DNA from: an uncultured Collinsella sp.
GTDB lineage: Bacteria; Actinomycetota; Coriobacteriia; Coriobacteriales; Coriobacteriaceae
Length of the DNA stretch: 64,000 nucleotides
Assembly (NCBI GenBank): GCA_900541065.1
Contig: UQIE01000012.1
Location: forward strand, 1 to 64,000
Reading direction: 5' to 3'
Shown here: piece after piece, positions 59,997-64,000 of the stretch
How the letters are laid out: each line of letters opens with the position of its first letter
Position numbering within the stretch: position 1 is the stretch's first letter
Position numbers and translations under genes: made by a program
Notes under the pieces: model-generated
Databases searched by the model: none
What the model was told of the DNA's origin: nothing
What the model saw: the letters and a program-made list of their open reading frames with translations, nothing else

Positions 59997-61778
59997 TTAC
60001 TCGTTGAGTAGCCTTACGGCTTCGGCGGCCATGTTCTCGACCGTCATGCCGTTCTGAGCGAGCAGTTCGTTGGGCTCGTAGCGGTCGGGGAAGCCCTTGG
60101 CGATGCCGAAGGTGCGCGTGCGCACGGGCGTGCAGGCCAGGTAGCACGCCACGCGCTCGCCCCAGCCGCCGTCCAAGATGCCGTCCTCGAGGGTGACAAC
60201 AACGCGATGCTCGGCGGCAAGGCTATCGAGGAACTCGCGGTCGAGCTCGGTTGCAAAGCGCGGGTTGACGAGCGTGGCCTCGATGCCGTACTCGGCAGTC
60301 AGACGGTTTGCCACGCGCTCACCCAGCTCAAAGAAGTCGCCGAGCGCAAGCACGGCCACATCGCGGCCCCGACGCACCACGTTGTAGCGAACGGCGCTGT
60401 AGTCGGTGTCTTCGGCGGGCGCAAGGTCGGGGCGGCTTACCAGGCCGATGCCCGGTACACGGATCGCCACAGGATGCTCGCGATGGTCGAGCGACCAGCT
60501 CAACATGGACAGATATTCCTCCATGCAGGCCGGCGCTAGGTAGCATATGTTGGGAAGAGCGCCCAGCATGGAAATATCGAAGAACGAAAGGTGCGTCTCG
60601 GACGTGGTGCCAAAGATTGACGCACCAAACACCAGGATGGTTGCGGGGGCATCGTTGAGGCACAGGTCGTGCCACAGCTCGTCGTAGGCGCGCTGCAAAA
60701 ACGTGCCGTACACACCAAAGACTGGTTTGGCGCCCGAGCGCGCAAGCGCGGTGGCAAAGGTCACGGCGTGCTCCTCGGCAATGCCCACGTCGACAAACTG
60801 CTTGCCGGCGGCAGCGCGAAGCTCGGGTGTAAAGCCCATGATGTAGGGCGTGGCGGCCGTGATGCCCACGACCTGCGGATCGCGCTCGATGGCGGCGCTG
60901 AGCGCCTCGCCCGTAATGTCGGCATAGGTGCGCGGCGCAGGCTCGCTCGGATGGCCCGGGCAGAGCTTGCGGCCGGTCGCCATGTCAAAGGGGCCTACGT
61001 GATGCCAGCGCTCGGGGTCGTTTTGGGCTGGCTCAAAGCCCTTGCCCTTGGCGGTCGAGACGTGCAGCACGATGGGGTGGTCGATGTCGCGCAGCTCCTG
61101 CAGCGCGTCGACGAGGGCCAACACATCGTTACCGGCGTCCAGATAGCGGTAATCGAGCCCCATCGCGCGGAAAACGTTGCGCTCACAGGCGCCGTTGCTG
61201 GCGCGCAGCTCGGCCAGATTGCGATACAGGCCACCATGGTTCTCGGCAATGGACTGGTCGTTGTCATTGACGATGATGATCAGGTTGCTGTCGAGCTCGG
61301 CGGCGTTGTTAAAGCCCTCAAACGCCAGGCCGCCCGAAAGCGAGCCGTCGCCAATAACGGTAATGACGTTGTACGTATCGCCCGCCAGGTCGCGCGCGTG
61401 GGCAAGGCCGCAGCCCAGGCTCACCGACGTGGAGGTATGGCCCATGGCGAACAGGTCGTGCTCGGACTCGTCGGGATTGGCAAAGCCGGAAGCCTCGCCA
61501 TAGCGTGCTGGATCGATATAAGTGTACGCGCGCCCGGTCAGCGCCTTGTGGGCGTAGGTCTGGTGCGAAACGTCAAAGACAATCTTGTCGATGGGGGAGT
61601 TAAACACGCGATGAAGCGCAACCGTAAGCTCAACGACGCCCAAGTTGGGGGCAACGTGCCCGCCGACGGCGGCGGAGCTTTCGAGGATTGCCTGACGGAT
61701 CTCGCCGCAGAGCAGCGGGAGCTCGGCGCGGTCGAGAGCCTTGACGTCCTCGGGCGTTGTCGTTTGCGTAAGCAGCAT
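59997..61778 (-). CDS. dxs: 1-deoxy-D-xylulose-5-phosphate synthase
   Basis: A 593-residue thiamine diphosphate enzyme that joins pyruvate and glyceraldehyde 3-phosphate, the first step of the methylerythritol phosphate route to isoprenoids. Motifs: VFDVSHQTYAHKALTGRAYT, GHTSTSVSLG, the ThDP/Mg motif VIGDGSLSGGLAFEG, and the transketolase-like half with DVGIAEEHAVTFATALA. It is slightly shorter than the common ~620 residues because of short loops, as in some Firmicutes-type enzymes. ATG 61778 has GGAG 12 bases upstream. It is monocistronic and divergent from the HD-domain gene. Confidence 0.92.
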   Translation of the reverse strand: MLLTQTTTPEDVKALDRAELPLLCGEIRQAILESSAAVGGHVAPNLGVVELTVALHRVFNSPIDKIVFDVSHQTYAHKALTGRAYTYIDPARYGEASGFANPDESEHDLFAMGHTSTSVSLGCGLAHARDLAGDTYNVITVIGDGSLSGGLAFEGFNNAAELDSNLIIIVNDNDQSIAENHGGLYRNLAELRASNGACERNVFRAMGLDYRYLDAGNDVLALVDALQELRDIDHPIVLHVSTAKGKGFEPAQNDPERWHHVGPFDMATGRKLCPGHPSEPAPRTYADITGEALSAAIERDPQVVGITAATPYIMGFTPELRAAAGKQFVDVGIAEEHAVTFATALARSGAKPVFGVYGTFLQRAYDELWHDLCLNDAPATILVFGASIFGTTSETHLSFFDISMLGALPNICYLAPACMEEYLSMLSWSLDHREHPVAIRVPGIGLVSRPDLAPAEDTDYSAVRYNVVRRGRDVAVLALGDFFELGERVANRLTAEYGIEATLVNPRFATELDREFLDSLAAEHRVVVTLEDGILDGGWGERVACYLACTPVRTRTFGIAKGFPDRYEPNELLAQNGMTVENMAAEAVRLLNE

Positions 61779-62006
61779 CGTTGTGGGTTACTCCATGCGA
61801 ATCGAGCACCGGCGCTCCCTCGGCCGGCACAATTGCACAAAACAGTCTCGCACATTTTGGCGTTTGATATGTGACGGCGGCGCGGTAATTCGCCAACTGG
61901 CGGGGCAAAACGTTTTGTCCGATGCCATACTGATGTGTTCCATGATGTTTTTATCGATTGTGCGCAGGCCGTGGCTTGTCGCCGTGAGTCGCTGGAAGGA
62001 GGCAGC

Positions 62007-62540
62007 ATGTCTGATGTCGTTCGTGCCGAGAAAATCGCGTGCGAAGTGGACCATGCTGCCCGTCAACTGGCACAGGCGGGCCGTTTGGACCTGACGCGCG
62101 AGTTTATCCAGCATGGCGATGTGACGGTGTATACGCATGTGACCTCGGTGGCGCGGGCAAGTCTGTCCTTTGCCGAGCGCTTGGGCCGCGTCGGTGTCTC
62201 GGTTGACCGCGCCTCGTTGCTGCGCGGGGCCCTGCTGCACGATTACTTTCTCTATGACTGGCACGATCCCGACCCAAGCCATCGGCTGCATGGCTTTCGC
62301 CATCCGTTTTTTGCCCTGGCACGTGCGGAGGAAGATTTTGAGCTGACGTCGCGCGAGCGGAATATCATCGTGCGGCATATGTTTCCGCTGGTGCCAGTGC
62401 CGCCGACGTGTCGTGAGGCTTGGATTGTATGCCTGGCAGATAAATGGTGCGCGCTGCGCGAGACGGTCGCCGGCCGTCTACCGCGCAAAGGCGGCGCGAA
62501 CGATTCGAACGAGGGCTCGAACGAAAAGAGGAGAGGGTAG
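62007..62540 (+). CDS. HD-domain phosphohydrolase
   Basis: A 177-residue HD-fold metal-dependent hydrolase. THVTSVARASLSFAERLG and RGALLHDYFLYDWHDPD carry the His and the HD pair, and VCLADKWCALRETVAGR carries the final Asp. Similar short proteins are common in gut anaerobes and unassigned (nucleotide or phosphate-ester hydrolysis is likely). ATG 62007 has GGAGG six bases upstream. It is followed 3 bp later by the CmpB-type membrane protein gene, with which it probably forms an operon. Confidence 0.85.
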   Translation: MSDVVRAEKIACEVDHAARQLAQAGRLDLTREFIQHGDVTVYTHVTSVARASLSFAERLGRVGVSVDRASLLRGALLHDYFLYDWHDPDPSHRLHGFRHPFFALARAEEDFELTSRERNIIVRHMFPLVPVPPTCREAWIVCLADKWCALRETVAGRLPRKGGANDSNEGSNEKRRG

Positions 62541-62543
62541 ACG

Positions 62544-63563
62544 GTGGGAACCGCGATTGATATGGCATTTGACGGCGCGACGCTCGCCGCCTGTCCGCTC
62601 TCGGCGCTGGTGCTCTCGTTTGCCTTCTACGGTTTTTGCGGCTGGGCATGGGAATCGACAGTCTGCGCCATGCTCAACCACGGACGATTTGCCAACAGTG
62701 GCTTTTTGCTGGGGCCGTGCTGCCCTATCTATGGCGCGGGCGGCATTGCCTGCTGGCTGCTGTTGCGTGGGATTCCGGATGCCTCGAGCCAGTTTGTCGC
62801 TGCAGCGCTCGTATGCAGCGTGATTGAGTACAGCGTGGGCGCGCTGCTGGAAAAAACAACGGGCGCTCGCTTTTGGGACTATTCGCACCTACCGTTTAAC
62901 CTGCACGGACGTATCTGCCTGTACTGGGCTTGCGCGTTTGGCCTGGGTGCGCTGTGCATTTGCCGTTTAGTGGAGCCGGCATTGCTGGGGCTGCTTGGCC
63001 ATCTGCCGGTGCTGATTGTGCGGCTGTCCGCCTTTATCGTCGCGGTCGCGATGATGGTCGACGCGGCGTGCTCGTTGGCGAGCTGGCGGCGTCTGTCCGA
63101 TCAGCTGGAGCGCGTGCGCGCCGACCTTGCCGACCGCATCAATGAGTCGCTTGCCGATGCCTCGGACTCAATGCTCGAGCGCATTCCCGAATCGACGATT
63201 GACTCGGTGACACAGACGCACATCCGTAGCCGTGCCGTTAACGCGTGGCTGGCCGAGCTGGGTGACGCGACGCTCGATGCCCTGCGAGAGAAGGCTTCGA
63301 TGCCGACGTTTATCGCGGACGGTGCCCGCGGTCTGGCACTTGCTGCCCGCCGCGTGGCCGATGCCGCGCCGAGCATGCCTCGTCCGTCGCTCAGTCGTCG
63401 CCTTGCCGGCAAGCGCATGAGCCGTCCGGTGCCGAGCGTGTCACTCAGCCGCCGCGACCTACGCTTCTTTAACGCCTTCCCGCGTCTGCGCATCAACCGC
63501 TACGAGGGCGTCATCCGAGCTACCGACCTCCGCGACCGAGCCCGCGAGCTGTTCCGACGCTAG
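62544..63563 (+). CDS. Putative ABC transporter permease, CmpB-type membrane protein
   Basis: A 339-residue integral membrane protein. The N-terminal ~190 residues match the ABC_trans_CmpB (DUF1113-like) family: FAFYGFCGWAWESTVCAML, GFLLGPCCPIYGAGGIACWL, LEKTTGARFWDYSHLPFNLH, then GRICLYWACAFG, with about five membrane helices. The remaining part is soluble and helical. GTG 62544 follows AGAGGG and lies three bases after the HD gene stop. The family label is ABC transporter permease, but no ATPase is adjacent and the function is unproven. Confidence 0.82.
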   Translation: MGTAIDMAFDGATLAACPLSALVLSFAFYGFCGWAWESTVCAMLNHGRFANSGFLLGPCCPIYGAGGIACWLLLRGIPDASSQFVAAALVCSVIEYSVGALLEKTTGARFWDYSHLPFNLHGRICLYWACAFGLGALCICRLVEPALLGLLGHLPVLIVRLSAFIVAVAMMVDAACSLASWRRLSDQLERVRADLADRINESLADASDSMLERIPESTIDSVTQTHIRSRAVNAWLAELGDATLDALREKASMPTFIADGARGLALAARRVADAAPSMPRPSLSRRLAGKRMSRPVPSVSLSRRDLRFFNAFPRLRINRYEGVIRATDLRDRARELFRR

Positions 63564-63761
63564 CCGGGATGGGAGCGCTCGCGGCTTCCTTGCTCGCGTA
63601 TTTCCCGTTCGTTTCGCGCCCGTTGCCGCGCCGTTTCCAAGATTGCGGCGCCGTTTCCATTCGACAACGCAGCGTTTAACAACGCCGTATCTGGTCTACA
63701 CCAGTTGCTCCTCGGTCGCATTATGGGCGCCGACAACGTTCATGCGATCAAGGGGGAGCGA
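63564..63761. other. Gap before the ammonium transporter
   Basis: No gene. GTTGCCGCGCCGTTTCC and GCGGCGCCGTTTCCA near 63622-63660 are imperfect direct repeats of unknown meaning. The promoter and leader of the ammonium transporter gene should lie here. Confidence 0.4.
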
Positions 63762-64000
63762 ATGTACGATACGGGATCGACAACGTTTATGCTCATCTGC
63801 ACCATGCTCGTGTTTTTAATGACACCGGGTCTGGCGTTTTTCTATGGCGGCCTCTCGAGGCGCAAAAATGTCATCAACACCATGCTCATGTGCTTTGGCG
63901 CCATTGGCCTGGTCGGCGTGCTGTGGATTGTTGCCGGCTGGTCGCTGGCCTACGGCGGCGACGGTTCCAGCCCGTTTATTGGAGGCCTTGACCAGCTGCT
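63762..64000 (+). CDS. amt: Ammonium transporter, N-terminal part (runs off the window)
   Basis: The frame encodes MYDTGSTTFMLICTMLVFLM, then TPGLAFFYGGLSRRKNVINT, and MLMCFGAIGLVGVLWIVAG and onward. The TPGLAFFYGG motif and helix pattern are those of Amt/Mep/Rh channels, which move ammonium across the membrane. AGGGGG precedes ATG 63762. About 79 codons are present; the usual length is about 400. A glnB/glnK partner often follows such genes but lies beyond the window. Confidence 0.9.
   Translation, partial: MYDTGSTTFMLICTMLVFLMTPGLAFFYGGLSRRKNVINTMLMCFGAIGLVGVLWIVAGWSLAYGGDGSSPFIGGLDQL

Overview
This window looks like chromosomal DNA of a gut member of the Coriobacteriia, most likely Collinsella. 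The GC content is high, and the gene set points to fermentative anaerobic metabolism: pyruvate formate-lyase with its activase, a sucrose phosphotransferase operon, agmatine deiminase and a DXP-pathway synthase. Protein spellings and the many short palindromic intergenic repeats also fit. The genus is an inference from style and content. I saw no rRNA, tRNA, CRISPR array, prophage or intact transposase.

Layout. 0.3-5 kb: a LuxR-type regulator divergent from agmatine deiminase, an AlbA_2-type regulator and a GNAT acetyltransferase. 5.3-11.3 kb: DAHP synthase, then a MarR regulator with a heterodimeric ABC exporter. 11.5-13.4 kb: a short-chain dehydrogenase and a KdgT-type permease. 13.9-16.3 kb: pyruvate formate-lyase split into a catalytic core gene and a separate glycyl-radical-domain gene; the activating enzyme lies at 23.5 kb. 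16.6-22.2 kb: a LacI-controlled sucrose/fructan locus with two GH32 enzymes and a PTS EIIBC. 22.5-27.2 kb: DegV, PflA, a beta-lactamase-like serine hydrolase, MTA/SAH nucleosidase and EngB. 27.3-29.5 kb: a toxin-antitoxin-like pair (DUF3990-type plus HTH protein), a 34-residue membrane peptide and a frameshifted secreted protein gene. 29.9-35.2 kb: threonine/aspartate-family biosynthesis (thrB, thrC, lysC, asd). 35.8-43.4 kb: an alkyltransferase, remnants of an Abi gene fused to a chloride-channel tail, a GyrI-like protein, an FtsX-type ABC pair and a membrane-anchored XRE regulator. 43.8-51.6 kb: phosphofructokinase, a frameshifted Ntn amide hydrolase, an M18 aminopeptidase, a RelB/PIN pair, a D-2-hydroxyacid dehydrogenase, methionine aminopeptidase and a radical SAM protein. 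51.8-55.1 kb: an alpha/beta hydrolase and a GGDEF-like/REC/HD-GYP protein with an Hpt partner. 55.2-59.5 kb: a polar amino acid ABC operon with a gamma-glutamyl hydrolase. 60-64 kb: Dxs, an HD-domain protein, a CmpB-type membrane protein and the start of an ammonium transporter.

The two most notable points are these. First, pyruvate formate-lyase is cleanly divided between two adjacent genes. Second, there is a family of intergenic double-stem elements (16.3, 29.8, 35.2 and 43.7 kb, and a weaker one at 30.8 kb). Their stems differ completely in sequence, but the unpaired internal-loop motifs (GTCCTCG..CATG opposite TGCGGA) are conserved. That is the pattern expected of a structured element maintained by selection. 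Several other palindromic repeat families, resembling REP sequences mobilised by Y1 (RAYT) transposases, fill the remaining gaps.
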